From Ignavibacteria bacterium (lineage in GTDB: Bacteria > Bacteroidota > Ignavibacteria > Ignavibacteriales > Ignavibacteriaceae), in the NCBI GenBank assembly GCA_030693705.1, contig JAUYAB010000080.1, positions 1-59,658 of the forward strand: a stretch of DNA of 59,658 nt, given 5' to 3'. Under the pieces are notes generated by a model, which was given only the letters and a program-made list of their open reading frames with translations, searched no databases and had not been told where the DNA came from. Position numbers and translations under genes: made by a program. Positions 10,001-18,305 of the stretch are shown here, piece after piece. Numbering within the stretch: the stretch's first letter is position 1; the number at the start of each line of letters is the position of its first letter.

Positions 10001-10105
10001 AACGGCGATAACGAATTCGGTCAAAAGGTTTCAAGCGGCGCCTATATTTATAGAATCAATGCCGGAAACTTCGTTAAATCGATGAAGTTAATCCTCATGA
10101 AATAA
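7070..10105 (+). CDS. Nine-repeat fibronectin-III-like surface protein with T9SS sorting domain
   Basis: The ATG at 7070 starts a normal signal peptide (MKTIQQFKYALIALLF, cleavage after ILAQ) and has AAAGGAAAAT upstream. The longer in-frame start is a TTG at 7010 with no signal. The 1011-residue product is built from nine fibronectin-type-III-like repeats of about 100 residues. Each carries a strand of the type TTYYWHVRA or YYWRVRS, the last at about residue 900. It ends with a T9SS sorting domain (NYPNPFNPTTMIKY, C-terminal KLILMK). It is probably an extended surface fibre or adhesin. No enzyme domain is seen. Confidence 0.88.
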   Translation: MKTIQQFKYALIALLFVVPSILAQPTLLTPLDGAVNVSRTPTLNWTDIGSTTYRVEVATDPGFGVGSLAYTNDGVIGTSHLVPLTLAAYTTYYWHVRESAPTTGTYSTTFTFRTVPSSVPAAPNLATATPAPAATDQLLDLTFDWADVPETDSYNFELSTDPLFGSFVSQQIGLTASTATVLGLSESTPYYWRVTAVNSLGSTTSSNSSFTTLSAPVLTSPANTISGVSIQTNFGWTAPTGATSYILDISTDNFATTLLSKPGLVTNSYTLDSTEILDNLTTYYWKVKANNTSYSSTSSFMTLPAAMPQPNTPIGNATVFTLTPILYWHLNQPIANIVYDVQYKISGDPAGFTQIATETALQTVTLPTLLPNTTYVWRVIAKRLTPTRVCSYSAEATFTTAFGGDPVASWPLGAQTVYTTTPTLYWYHNEPQLTNRYLVEVFDNPTFTGLPIFTDSTTSQNITTTTLNPGYYYWRVHATSTITGNISGWSSGSFLVYFINTPDVKLSWPIGGATVYTVQPDLHWYLDSAYTGITFYVEYSVGDSLTWVNAGNTANQYLTFPGYLSPGTTYYWHVRAYSPVTGFGAWTAAEGFIVDPLASGWPTVPVISWPTAGSTIYSFNHAMNWYLDGPTDGLVFDGDIATNAGFTNLVASWTGLTTLFYNATLPNAVASYYWRVRSRNPVTTLSSTYAETATPFTVNPIGTVAPTPILDYPVNGTIVWTNTQTLFWYTNNTPSGTNFQVQLSIYGNFSVLVASNAADTAAGYSATSFAIPVALQSGYTYYWRVRSRIGTGHDDWGAWVSTNFVTDPGFAAIQPRIGGPLGGVNVFSSDINLNWFVPAREQNQAKYEIQFGTNQDFSNATTVPDISAKDYQVSNLTKGTKYFWRVRAIGKDGSISGYSQPESFVPSQPTDVTPENVIPQTFELTQNYPNPFNPTTMIKYAIPQNAVVTLSIYNMLGQKIKTLVSEQKNAGTYSVQWNGDNEFGQKVSSGAYIYRINAGNFVKSMKLILMK

Positions 10106-10120
10106 GTTAATCTTAACGAA

Positions 10121-10152
10121 AAAAAGGTTGCCACATGAGCAACCTTTTTTTT
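10121..10152 (+). terminator. Rho-independent terminator
   Basis: A 9-bp stem AAAGGTTGC/GCAACCTTT with a 7-base loop CACATGA is followed by a run of nine T. It ends the FN3/T9SS gene and insulates it from the Dlt-like operon. Confidence 0.93.
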
Positions 10153-10255
10153 TGATCTTTATCAACATCTTTCTTTATTAAAATAGATAAATTTTATATT
10201 TTATAAGAAAGAAATTCAAAGTTTTGATTTGTAATAATTAAAGGAAAAGTTTCCG

Positions 10256-11653
10256 ATGTTTAAAGATGAGCGAAATCGTAGTGTACTTGTTTTTTCATTC
10301 ACTATTATTTTTACGATTATTCTGTCATATATTCCAAGCGACTTAAAAATTTTAAATTATCAGCCTAAAAAAGTCGATTTATTTATGGACGTTGTTCCTG
10401 ATTCCTTGTTGGAAATATCTAAGAGTCAGCCTGGACAAAACAAAATTGAACCAAAATATTTAGCTGCATCGATGAGTAAAGATGTATTAGAAGCACTAAT
10501 TGCTTACGCTAAATCGCGAAATATGGAGTTTGCTGAAAACATGGCTCTTCAAGGGAAGAGCGTCCCACTCTCCGGAAATGTTTCACAGATGAATTATTTT
10601 TTTGATGCTTTGAAACAGGCTAAGTCACAAAAAGTAAGAATTGGTGATTATGGTGATTCGGGTAACGAGGGTGATCTTTTAACCGCCGATATTAGAGAAA
10701 AATTTCAGAGTGAGTTTGGAGGAAATGGCGTTGGTATGATGGCTATTACTTCGCAAGATATTATGTTTAGGATTACCACGAAGCATACGTTCAGCGACAA
10801 TTGGAAGACAGTTTCTGTCTTGTCTGGAAAAGAAGGTGATATTCCAATTGGTATAAATGGATTCGTTTCTATTCCTAAGGGAAGCGCTTGGGTACAATAT
10901 GAAACCAAAGGCGCATACAAAAGCTGTAAATTTTTTACTACTGCAAAAGTTTATTACACAAATGCAAAAGCATCATCAATTAAATACTCCTTCAATAACG
11001 GTCCAGAAAAAACAGCCACTCTGCAAGCCGGAAGCGGCGTTAAGGAATTGGCGCTTTCTGCAGGAGGAAATGCAACTTCGTTTAAGATGACTACAACCAT
11101 GGCTGATCAAGCTCAGTTTTTCGGAGTGAGTTTGGAATCGGGGAATGGCGTTTATATTGATAATTATCCTTGGAGAGGAAATTCCGGGATTTCATTTAGA
11201 GACATTCCTGATTTTGTAAAGAAAGATTTCCAAAAGTACTTTGGTTATAAGTTGATCATCCTGACTTATGGAGCGAACATGATGACCGCAGGAAATATCA
11301 ATTTTACATGGTATGAAAATCAGATGATAAATGTAATTAAAGATCTAAAAACCATGTTTCCACAAACAAGTATTTTACTTGTTGCGATGGGAGATAAAAC
11401 TACTAAACGTGGATCACGATTTCTGACCGATCCTAATGTTCATAAAATGATTGAAACTCAAAAGAATATTGTTAATGCAACCGGAATCACGCTCTGGAAC
11501 AGGTTCGAAGCGATGGGAGGAGAGAACTCGATGCTTGATTGGGTGGAGAAGAACCTTGCTTCAAAAGATTATGGACATTTTAATGATATGGGCTCGAAAA
11601 GAATGGCACAAATGCTAACAGATGTTTTATTAGATACCTACAGAAAAAAATAG
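10256..11653 (+). CDS. SGNH hydrolase-like protein, DltD/AlgX-like
   Basis: This 465-residue protein has one N-terminal membrane segment (about residues 10-28) and a periplasmic SGNH fold. The catalytic serine appears as YGDS (S135), block III as YGANM (N341), and the C-terminal pair as DYGH (D438, H441). SGNH proteins next to MBOAT genes (DltD, AlgJ/AlgX, PatB) finish or proofread the transfer of an acyl group to a surface polymer. The middle insert, about residues 190-300, is beta-rich and may be a ligand-binding domain. It is the first gene of an operon with a carrier protein and an MBOAT protein. AAGGAAA lies before the start. The substrate cannot be told from sequence. Confidence 0.8.
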   Translation: MFKDERNRSVLVFSFTIIFTIILSYIPSDLKILNYQPKKVDLFMDVVPDSLLEISKSQPGQNKIEPKYLAASMSKDVLEALIAYAKSRNMEFAENMALQGKSVPLSGNVSQMNYFFDALKQAKSQKVRIGDYGDSGNEGDLLTADIREKFQSEFGGNGVGMMAITSQDIMFRITTKHTFSDNWKTVSVLSGKEGDIPIGINGFVSIPKGSAWVQYETKGAYKSCKFFTTAKVYYTNAKASSIKYSFNNGPEKTATLQAGSGVKELALSAGGNATSFKMTTTMADQAQFFGVSLESGNGVYIDNYPWRGNSGISFRDIPDFVKKDFQKYFGYKLIILTYGANMMTAGNINFTWYENQMINVIKDLKTMFPQTSILLVAMGDKTTKRGSRFLTDPNVHKMIETQKNIVNATGITLWNRFEAMGGENSMLDWVEKNLASKDYGHFNDMGSKRMAQMLTDVLLDTYRKK

Positions 11654-11673
11654 TTATTAATGGAGTAAAAAAA

Positions 11674-11907
11674 ATGATCTCAGACAGGTTAAAAGAAGTT
11701 ATTTTAAAAGAATTGGAACTTAAAGAATACGATCTTAAAGATGAAACCGTTGCAAGTGAAGTTCCCGGCTGGGATTCATTAAATCATATAAATATTATTC
11801 TTGCTATTGAAAAAGCCTATGGAATCAAATTTAAAGGGCTGGAAATTCTCAAAGCGAAAAATATTGGCGATTTGCAGAAACTCATCGACTCCAAAAATCC
11901 GTTATAA
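11674..11907 (+). CDS. Acyl/aminoacyl carrier protein, DltC-like
   Basis: The 77-residue acidic helical protein has the phosphopantetheine site GWDSLNHINI with the modified serine at S35. GGAG lies eight bases before the ATG. Carrier proteins hold an activated acyl or aminoacyl group as a thioester. Placed between an SGNH protein and an MBOAT acyltransferase, and opposite two DltA-like ligases, it most likely takes its cargo from those ligases and passes it to the MBOAT protein, as DltC does. It is too far from any fatty-acid gene to be the housekeeping ACP. The nature of the cargo is inference. Confidence 0.88.
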   Translation: MISDRLKEVILKELELKEYDLKDETVASEVPGWDSLNHINIILAIEKAYGIKFKGLEILKAKNIGDLQKLIDSKNPL

Positions 11908-11920
11908 CTTTAGTTGAAAA

Positions 11921-11945
11921 GAGAGTGATCATCATTATCACTCTC
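11921..11945 (+). other. Intra-operon hairpin between carrier and MBOAT genes
   Basis: A perfect 9-bp stem (GAGAGTGAT/ATCACTCTC) closes a 7-base loop, 14 bases after the carrier stop and 33 bases before the MBOAT start. There is no T-run, so it is not a standard terminator. It could protect the 3' end of the carrier message or set relative expression. Confidence 0.65.
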
Positions 11946-11977
11946 GATAGTTAATTACCAATAATGATAGGGAAAAA

Positions 11978-13477
11978 ATGCCTCAAGCGATAGATTTTCA
12001 AAAGCTCCTTACGCTGTTAACATACGATAAACATGATCCGCTTCTTTTTGGTTCAAGTCTTTTTTTATTCTTTTTCATGTTTGTGTTAATTGTTCAAAGG
12101 CTTTTCAGCAATCAAAAAGCATTACGCATTTATTCACTGCTTTTCTTTTCTCTTTTCTTTTACTACAAAGCTGCCGGTATTTATCTTTTACTGTTAGTCT
12201 TCTCTTCCGGTTTTAATTTCTATTTTGGCAAATTAATTTATACACGTAAGACGGCTTTTCAAAAAAAAATAATTTTTATTATAGCGTTGCTGGTAAATCT
12301 TGGGTTGCTCGGGTACTTTAAATACACCAATTTCTTTTTGCAAATTCTTAGTGATCTAAAACTTGGAACAATTGAACCGCTGCAGATATTTCTCCCGATC
12401 GGTATTTCATTTTTTACGTTTAAAGCATTAAGCTATGTAATTGAAATATATTTGGAAATGATAGAACCGGTAAAAAGTTTTAGGGATTTTTCACTTTTCA
12501 TTTTCTTTTTCCCAAATGTTTTGATGGGTCCGATAGATAGGGCTTCTGCATTTCTACCGCAGATTGAAGAAGACAATCCAATAACAAAAGAAGATGTTGG
12601 TCGTGCAATTTTCTTAATCTCTTGCGGCTTAATTAAAAAATATGCCATAGCAGATTACATCTCTCTAAATTTTAATGAAAGAGTTTTAGATTATCCGCTT
12701 AGGTTTACAGGAGTTGAAAATCTTATTGCTGTCTATGGAGCTGCGTTACAAGGGTATTGTGATTTTTCCGGCTATACCGATATGGCGCTGGGTGTCGGGT
12801 TACTTTTAGGTTATAAATTGATGGATAACTTCAATAGACCATTCAAAGCGATAAGTGTAGCGGATTATTGGAGAAGATGGCATCTGTCGTTGTCTACGTG
12901 GCTCCTGGGGTACGTGTTTAAACCACTTCAAATATCTCTGCGATCTTTGCGGAAAATTGGAACCGCGATTGCGATTTTTGTTACTTTCTTCGCTGTAGGA
13001 TTATGGCATGGACCAAATTGGACGTTCATTTTTTTTGGAGTACTACACAGTTTCTATTTGATCTTTGGAATGTTTACTCAATCGATCAGGAAAACTATTA
13101 CCGATAAATTGAAAATAACCGGGACTAAATTTCACCATTTTATTAAATGGTTTTTTACGTTTCATCTTTTGGTTCTTACAGCAATCCTATTCCATTCTCC
13201 TTCGCTGCAATACGCCATCAACATGGTGCAGCAAATATTTACCTATTTTCACCCGGAAGTTTTTCCGCAATTTGTGCAAGCATATACCACGGTGTTCATT
13301 CTTATAGTATTTGGTTATTTAGTTCATTTTTTACCGGCATCGGTCGAAGAAAAGGCGCAAAATCTTGTAATAAAAATGCCGATAGTTTTTCAGGCACTTT
13401 TATTAATGGTAGTAATTTGGATTGTTGTTCAATTTAAATCGGCAGCAATGATGCCGTTTATCTATTTTAAATTTTAG
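11978..13477 (+). CDS. MBOAT O-acyltransferase, AlgI/DltB family
   Basis: This 499-residue protein has about ten or more membrane segments and the family signatures: LPIGISFFTFKALSY, FFPNVLMGPIDR, GYCDFSGYTDMALG, WRRWHLSLSTWL (H302) and the invariant catalytic histidine in GLWHGPNW (H344). MBOAT proteins of this type move an acyl or aminoacyl group from a cytoplasmic carrier across the inner membrane to a polysaccharide or lipid on the outside. The gene follows the SGNH and carrier genes and ends 14 bases before the convergent GNAT gene. DltB uses aminoacyl-carrier protein and AlgI an acetyl donor. The neighbouring carrier and DltA-like ligases favour the DltB mode. Confidence 0.93.
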   Translation: MPQAIDFQKLLTLLTYDKHDPLLFGSSLFLFFFMFVLIVQRLFSNQKALRIYSLLFFSLFFYYKAAGIYLLLLVFSSGFNFYFGKLIYTRKTAFQKKIIFIIALLVNLGLLGYFKYTNFFLQILSDLKLGTIEPLQIFLPIGISFFTFKALSYVIEIYLEMIEPVKSFRDFSLFIFFFPNVLMGPIDRASAFLPQIEEDNPITKEDVGRAIFLISCGLIKKYAIADYISLNFNERVLDYPLRFTGVENLIAVYGAALQGYCDFSGYTDMALGVGLLLGYKLMDNFNRPFKAISVADYWRRWHLSLSTWLLGYVFKPLQISLRSLRKIGTAIAIFVTFFAVGLWHGPNWTFIFFGVLHSFYLIFGMFTQSIRKTITDKLKITGTKFHHFIKWFFTFHLLVLTAILFHSPSLQYAINMVQQIFTYFHPEVFPQFVQAYTTVFILIVFGYLVHFLPASVEEKAQNLVIKMPIVFQALLLMVVIWIVVQFKSAAMMPFIYFKF

Positions 13478-13491
13478 TGAGTGGTTGTGGA

Positions 13492-14154
13492 TTATGGGAG
13501 TATTTTCTCCATTAGAAATTTCCCTCTAGCGGGAAGGTATTCTAAAACATCTGCATTATCCGTCGATCTTTCATAGACCAACTCAAATCCTAATTTATTA
13601 TAGGCTCTGAAAGCTGATGCGTTTGTTATTGTGGGTCTTAGCTGAACTTTTTTAATATGTGGAAAAAGTTCCTTTTGAATTCTGATATGTTCATTGATGA
13701 GCATTCCCACCAACCCTTTGCCCCTAAATTTTTCTTTTACATAAGCATAAACAATTTGCAAAGTATCTTTTTCTCTCTCGATATTAAGCTTTTGCAGCGC
13801 TGGAAAACGATGCTTCGCTTCAATTATTTTTTCGTGGGGAATAAATCCGAACAAAATATCTGCTTTTAAAATTGCGCTTGGAACGTCATTAGCTTCTTCT
13901 ATCCAAGCTCCACAAGCTGCGGCATATTCTTCACCAATTTCAGCAATTAGATAATCGGAGTAACATAATTCTTGTCCGGTAATATTTTCTACAAGAATCT
14001 TTTGAAAGATGGAGAATAATTCTTCTTCAGTTAAAGAGAAAATTTTACAAAAACTTATAGTGTCGGTAAAACTTTTTTCAGCTTCAAAAATTGCAGTGAT
14101 AATAAAATCAATGTCTTTGATCGCAGCTTTTCGAATTATTAAGTCAGATAACAT
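13492..14154 (-). CDS. GNAT-family N-acetyltransferase (first of a pair)
   Basis: The 220-residue protein has the acetyl-CoA site FRGKGLVGML near residue 145 (motif A, RGKGLVG) and motif B NASAFRAYNKLGFE near residue 185. A 140-residue N-terminal half precedes the core. AGGAG lies seven bases before the ATG. It is the last gene of the minus-strand operon with two adenylating enzymes and is a clear paralogue of the GNAT gene next to it (same length; shared IDREK/IEREK, GACAAWIE/AACGAWIE blocks). It may acylate the amino group of the residue that the ligases activate, or make an unusual amino acid. The substrate is unknown. Confidence 0.8.
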   Translation of the reverse strand: MLSDLIIRKAAIKDIDFIITAIFEAEKSFTDTISFCKIFSLTEEELFSIFQKILVENITGQELCYSDYLIAEIGEEYAAACGAWIEEANDVPSAILKADILFGFIPHEKIIEAKHRFPALQKLNIEREKDTLQIVYAYVKEKFRGKGLVGMLINEHIRIQKELFPHIKKVQLRPTITNASAFRAYNKLGFELVYERSTDNADVLEYLPARGKFLMEKILP

Positions 14155-14182
14155 GAATCACTCCTCTTATCGTGATAAAAGA

Positions 14183-14848
14183 TCAGCTAAAGGTTTTCTC
14201 CATAAGAACCAAACAATTTGAAGCGATAATCGATAACACTTTATCGTTATCAACCTTAAATATTTTTACAACGTTAAAACCTAATTTATTATAAACATGA
14301 ATTGCGCTGTAGTTTTCGTCAGTAACTATTAATTGCGATTTAGTCAGATCGGGATATTGAAGTTTTTTCTGTCTAAAGTGTTCATTGATAATCAAACTGC
14401 TAATTCCTAAGCCTCTGAAATTAGGATTCACATAAACAGATTCAATTTGTAAAGCTAATTTTTCTCTATCGATATGTAATCCTTTTATTAACGGGGCAAT
14501 ATTTTTAGAGAAGTTGATATTATCTTCAGTGAAATATTGGGCGAGCAAACTGTATTTAAGTAAGTAGCTTGGCGTATCATCAATCGCTTCAATCCATGCA
14601 GCGCAAGCTCCGGCGTTCTGTCCGTCTACTTTTGCTACTAAAAAAGAAGACAAACTGAATTCATGTCCATCTATATCCTCTAATAGAATATTTCTCAATA
14701 TTTCTTTAAACCCGGGCAAAGATAAATTAAAAATATTGCAGTAACTAATTCGTTCTGTATTGCATCTGTCGGCTTCAATAATTGCCTCGATTATAAAATC
14801 AATATCTGCTTGGGTTGCCGTCTGTATCGTGATTGAAGAGTTGATAAT
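14183..14848 (-). CDS. GNAT-family N-acetyltransferase (second), probable ATT start
   Basis: The frame is open well upstream of the first TTG (14719), and the extra 43 codons match the N-terminus of the neighbouring GNAT (QADIDFIIEAIIEADR against IKDIDFIITAIFEAEK). No ATG, GTG or TTG is available there. An ATT at 14848-14846 aligns exactly with residue 1 of the paralogue and is preceded by AAAGGA with six bases of spacing, so I take it as the start, giving 221 residues. Motif A is FRGLGISSLI and motif B is NYSAIHVYNKLGFN. It lies 71 bases after a DltA-like ligase. Its role is presumably linked to that of its paralogue. Confidence 0.75.
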   Translation of the reverse strand: MINSSITIQTATQADIDFIIEAIIEADRCNTERISYCNIFNLSLPGFKEILRNILLEDIDGHEFSLSSFLVAKVDGQNAGACAAWIEAIDDTPSYLLKYSLLAQYFTEDNINFSKNIAPLIKGLHIDREKLALQIESVYVNPNFRGLGISSLIINEHFRQKKLQYPDLTKSQLIVTDENYSAIHVYNKLGFNVVKIFKVDNDKVLSIIASNCLVLMEKTFS

Positions 14849-14919
14849 TTGTATTCCTTTAGTTTTACTACGGTAATATATAAACGTTGTAGTGCAGCTA
14901 TCTTGATGAACTGCAAAGC

Positions 14920-16446
14920 CTACTTTCCATTATTGGATTCTTGTTTTAAAAATGCACTTACTTTTTTACGATCGAACTTCCCGTTATTGTTTAACGGGAA
15001 GGAAGGTAAATTATTTATTGATGAGGGGAGCATATACTCCGGAATTTTGGCTGTTAAATATTTTTCTAAATCCTTTATATAACCATCATAATTTTCCAAA
15101 AATAAATGGAGTTGAATGGTTCCCAAATGGTTTTCAGATGGGAGGGCGATAACGTTTACTAAATTAGTAAAATTGCGCGCATGGTATTCAATTTCTCCAA
15201 GTTCAACCCTATACCCTTGAATTTTAACTTGATGATCAATTCTTCCGTAATAAAAAAAATCACCTTCTTCATCAATCATTCCCAAATCACCCGTTCTATA
15301 AAAAACTTTTTTTGGCAATTCATTTTCGATAGTGAAAAATGCCGTGGAATTTTTCTCTTGATCTTTCCAATAACCCGGAGTTACTTGAGGACCGCTTAGA
15401 CAAATCTCTCCTTTTTCATTTGGAGAAAGAATGTTTTTACTCTCATCAATAATAATTGCTTCCATCCCATTCATCTCTTTACCAATGGAGATAATTCCAT
15501 TCAAAGATTTATTTCGTCCTTCTCTGGGGTCAAAATCATAGACCGTACAAAATACTGTCGCTTCTGTGGGACCATAAGCGTTAATAAGTTTTCCATTTGG
15601 CGCACACATTAACCATTCTTCGGCAATTTCGGTTAGAAGCGGTTCGCCACAGAATAATGTGTACTTTAATTTCGGCAAATTGATATCTGAGAAATAGGGA
15701 CGGAGATATGAGATTGTAACGGGAACCATGCATGCAAAAGTTATTTGATGTTCTTCCAAAATTGTATAGACATTTATATATTTTATCCCAACCGATGGAA
15801 TTGTATATATGCATGCGCCAACAATGATAGGTGCGAGGTAACAGATGACCGAAAAATCGAATGTTAGATCAAACATCTGAACGAATTTATCGGATTCATC
15901 AATTTCATATCCAAGAGCAAAAAAAGCATCTAAAAATGCCGAAATATTGCCGTACAAAATAGGAACTCCCTTCGGAATTCCTGTGCTGCCTGAAGTGAAT
16001 AAAATGTAAGCGATATCATCTTCCTTTATATTCGGTAAGGTAAAATTAATTTCAACTTCAGGTAAATCAGTGGTAACAATTACATTTAGGTTATTCAGTT
16101 TGGCAATTTCCTCAACTCTTTCAGTCAACTTACTGGTTAACAGAGTAGTAAGTCCAGTTTGACGAATCTCAGAGCTATTCCTCTCAAGTGGGTTTGCCGG
16201 ATTTATAAGCACATATCCAATGCCTGCAAATAAAGCCCCATAAATGGAAGCATACGTGTGAAAATCCTGAGCTTCAAAACTTATTACTCCAACAAGTTTT
16301 TGATGATCGAAGGATAGTTGATCTAATTCTTTTCTAATTTTTGAAACGGCATGAGCAAATTGTTCATAGGTATAATAGGTGTTATCAATGTAAAAAGCAT
16401 TTCGTTCTGAATTATTTTGAAATGATCGGATTATTTTTTCAAGCAA
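14920..16446 (-). CDS. DltA-like amino-acid adenylating enzyme (second in operon)
   Basis: This ANL-superfamily enzyme of about 508 residues has all core motifs: ILFTSGSTGIPKGV (P-loop), NAYGPTEATVFC, YRTGDLG, GRIDHQVKIQGYRVELGEIE and a C-terminal NNNGKFDRKK with the catalytic lysine. Length and motif wording match D-alanine:carrier-protein ligases (DltA) and stand-alone NRPS A-domains better than fatty-acid or acetate ligases. It would form an aminoacyl-AMP and load the carrier protein at 11674. The start is a TTG. Of two consecutive TTG codons (16449, 16446) the second matches the ATG of the paralogue (LEKI against LEQI), and an in-frame TGA lies just upstream. Confidence 0.85.
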   Translation of the reverse strand: MLEKIIRSFQNNSERNAFYIDNTYYTYEQFAHAVSKIRKELDQLSFDHQKLVGVISFEAQDFHTYASIYGALFAGIGYVLINPANPLERNSSEIRQTGLTTLLTSKLTERVEEIAKLNNLNVIVTTDLPEVEINFTLPNIKEDDIAYILFTSGSTGIPKGVPILYGNISAFLDAFFALGYEIDESDKFVQMFDLTFDFSVICYLAPIIVGACIYTIPSVGIKYINVYTILEEHQITFACMVPVTISYLRPYFSDINLPKLKYTLFCGEPLLTEIAEEWLMCAPNGKLINAYGPTEATVFCTVYDFDPREGRNKSLNGIISIGKEMNGMEAIIIDESKNILSPNEKGEICLSGPQVTPGYWKDQEKNSTAFFTIENELPKKVFYRTGDLGMIDEEGDFFYYGRIDHQVKIQGYRVELGEIEYHARNFTNLVNVIALPSENHLGTIQLHLFLENYDGYIKDLEKYLTAKIPEYMLPSSINNLPSFPLNNNGKFDRKKVSAFLKQESNNGK

Positions 16447-16542
16447 CAATTTTGTCTCTCATTTACGTTAAAATGTCATAATTAAATTTCAGATCGGTGT
16501 CGAAATTACTAAGTATTTTGATTCTTAAATATTTCCATGGAT

Positions 16543-18039
16543 TTATAGAAGCAGTTTTAATGCTTTTTTGTCAACCTTTCCGTTAACATTCAAAGGGAAT
16601 AATTTCATAGTCGAAATCGAAGAGGGAACCATGTACTGAGGCAATTTCACCTTCAGATAATTCTCCATCTCTTCAATGTTTCCACTGTAATCTTCAACAA
16701 AAAGATGGATTTGTTGGTTCCCTATCTTATTTGTGTAAGCAACTGCCGCAACTTGATTTTGCTTAGCAAATGCACGCGCATGATGTTCTATTTCGCTCAA
16801 CTCTACTCTGAATCCTTGAATCTTAACCTGGTTATCTATTCTTCCGCTAAAGATAAAATCACCATCCTCATCTTGTAGGGCAAGGTCACCGGTACGGTAA
16901 AAAGTTTTTTCACTGCCATCTATCGTCAGTGTAAAAAATGCTTCCTTATTCTTTTCTGGATTCTTCCAGTAGCCGGATGTTAACTGGTTACCGGTCAGAC
17001 ACAATTCTCCTTTTTCACCTTTTACCAGAGGATTGTTATGTTCATTAACAACAATAGCATCCATGTTCATCATGGGTTTTCCGATGCAGACTATTCCGTT
17101 TACACTTTTTATTTTGTCCGGTTCTCTGCTAAGATCATAGGTTAGACAAAAAATTGTGGCTTCGGTGGGTCCATAAACATTTTGTACTAAAGCATTTGGA
17201 ATGCACTTTTGCCATTCTTTCGAAATATCTTCGTAAAGAGCTTCACCACAGAAGAGGGAATACCTAACTTTTTCAAAATTGATTTCTTCAAAATAGGGTC
17301 TTAAGTACGAAAGAATGGAAGGAACCATCAGAGTAAAAGTAATTTGTTCATCATCCATTACATTGTAAATGTGGGTGTACTTTATTCCTTCGAGGGGAAT
17401 CGGGTAGACACACGCACCAATACACAACGGCGCAATGTAACACATTAACGATAGATCAAAAGTTAAATCGAACATTTGAAGAAATTTATCATGCTCATCA
17501 ACTTTGTATCCCAGTGCAAAAAAAGCTTCCATAAAGGAGAAGAGATTTTTTCTTGTTAGCGGAACACCTTTAGGAACTCCGGTGCTGCCTGAAGTAAATA
17601 AAATGTAGGCGTTTGTACTTTCAGGAACTTGATTAATCTGAAGATTAATCTCACTTTCCGGCAACAATTTAGCATAAACCATATTTACACCGGATGCGCT
17701 TGCTAATGCTGTTATTTTATCGTTGGATCGAGCTGAAAGAATTGTTTTTATTTCAGTCTGCTGTAAAATGTCTAAATTTCTTTCTAAAGGATTTTCCGGA
17801 TTTAGCGGAACAAATGCTTTCCCCGTGAAGAGACATGCATAAATTGAACAGTAGGTTTCGATGTCATTAGATTCAATTACACCGATTAGTTGTTCTTTAT
17901 TGCTAGGTTCTTGCTCTAAAATAGACCGAATTTTAGATATTATCTCTGCAAATCTTTTGTAAGTAAAACTATCGCCCTCAATGACAAAAGCATTTCTCTC
18001 CGAAAATTTTTCACAAGATAATTTTATCTGTTCAAGCAT
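16543..18039 (-). CDS. DltA-like amino-acid adenylating enzyme (first in operon)
   Basis: The 498-residue protein has the same motif set as the next gene: ILFTSGSTGVPKGV, NVYGPTEATIFC, YRTGDL, GRIDNQVKIQGFRVELSEIE and NVNGKVDKKA at the C-terminus. The two are paralogues, strongly similar from end to end. Their substrate-pocket region differs only modestly (FDLTFDLSLMCY against FDLTFDFSVICY), so they may use related acids. It starts with ATG and leads the minus-strand operon ligase, ligase, GNAT, GNAT. It likely feeds the DltC-like carrier on the opposite strand. Which acid it activates cannot be read here. Confidence 0.87.
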   Translation of the reverse strand: MLEQIKLSCEKFSERNAFVIEGDSFTYKRFAEIISKIRSILEQEPSNKEQLIGVIESNDIETYCSIYACLFTGKAFVPLNPENPLERNLDILQQTEIKTILSARSNDKITALASASGVNMVYAKLLPESEINLQINQVPESTNAYILFTSGSTGVPKGVPLTRKNLFSFMEAFFALGYKVDEHDKFLQMFDLTFDLSLMCYIAPLCIGACVYPIPLEGIKYTHIYNVMDDEQITFTLMVPSILSYLRPYFEEINFEKVRYSLFCGEALYEDISKEWQKCIPNALVQNVYGPTEATIFCLTYDLSREPDKIKSVNGIVCIGKPMMNMDAIVVNEHNNPLVKGEKGELCLTGNQLTSGYWKNPEKNKEAFFTLTIDGSEKTFYRTGDLALQDEDGDFIFSGRIDNQVKIQGFRVELSEIEHHARAFAKQNQVAAVAYTNKIGNQQIHLFVEDYSGNIEEMENYLKVKLPQYMVPSSISTMKLFPLNVNGKVDKKALKLLL

Positions 18040-18305
18040 AAGAACTCAGAATTAATTGAAATTTTTGGACAAATATAACATCAAATAATAAATTTTGAAA
18101 GGTTCGGTTGCTACAATTTGAGCGGAAGTAATTAAAGTATTGTGAATTCTTCTCTCATAAGATTTGTTGATAGAACAGCTCATTGCTCGTTCTATTCTTG
18201 TAAAGTAACCACGAAGTTGTGATATTCTTTACCTCGCACTCTTTTGAAGTGGCGAAATAACGCAAATTATTTTTATCTTTCAGTAAGACTATAAACGGAT
18301 TTTAA

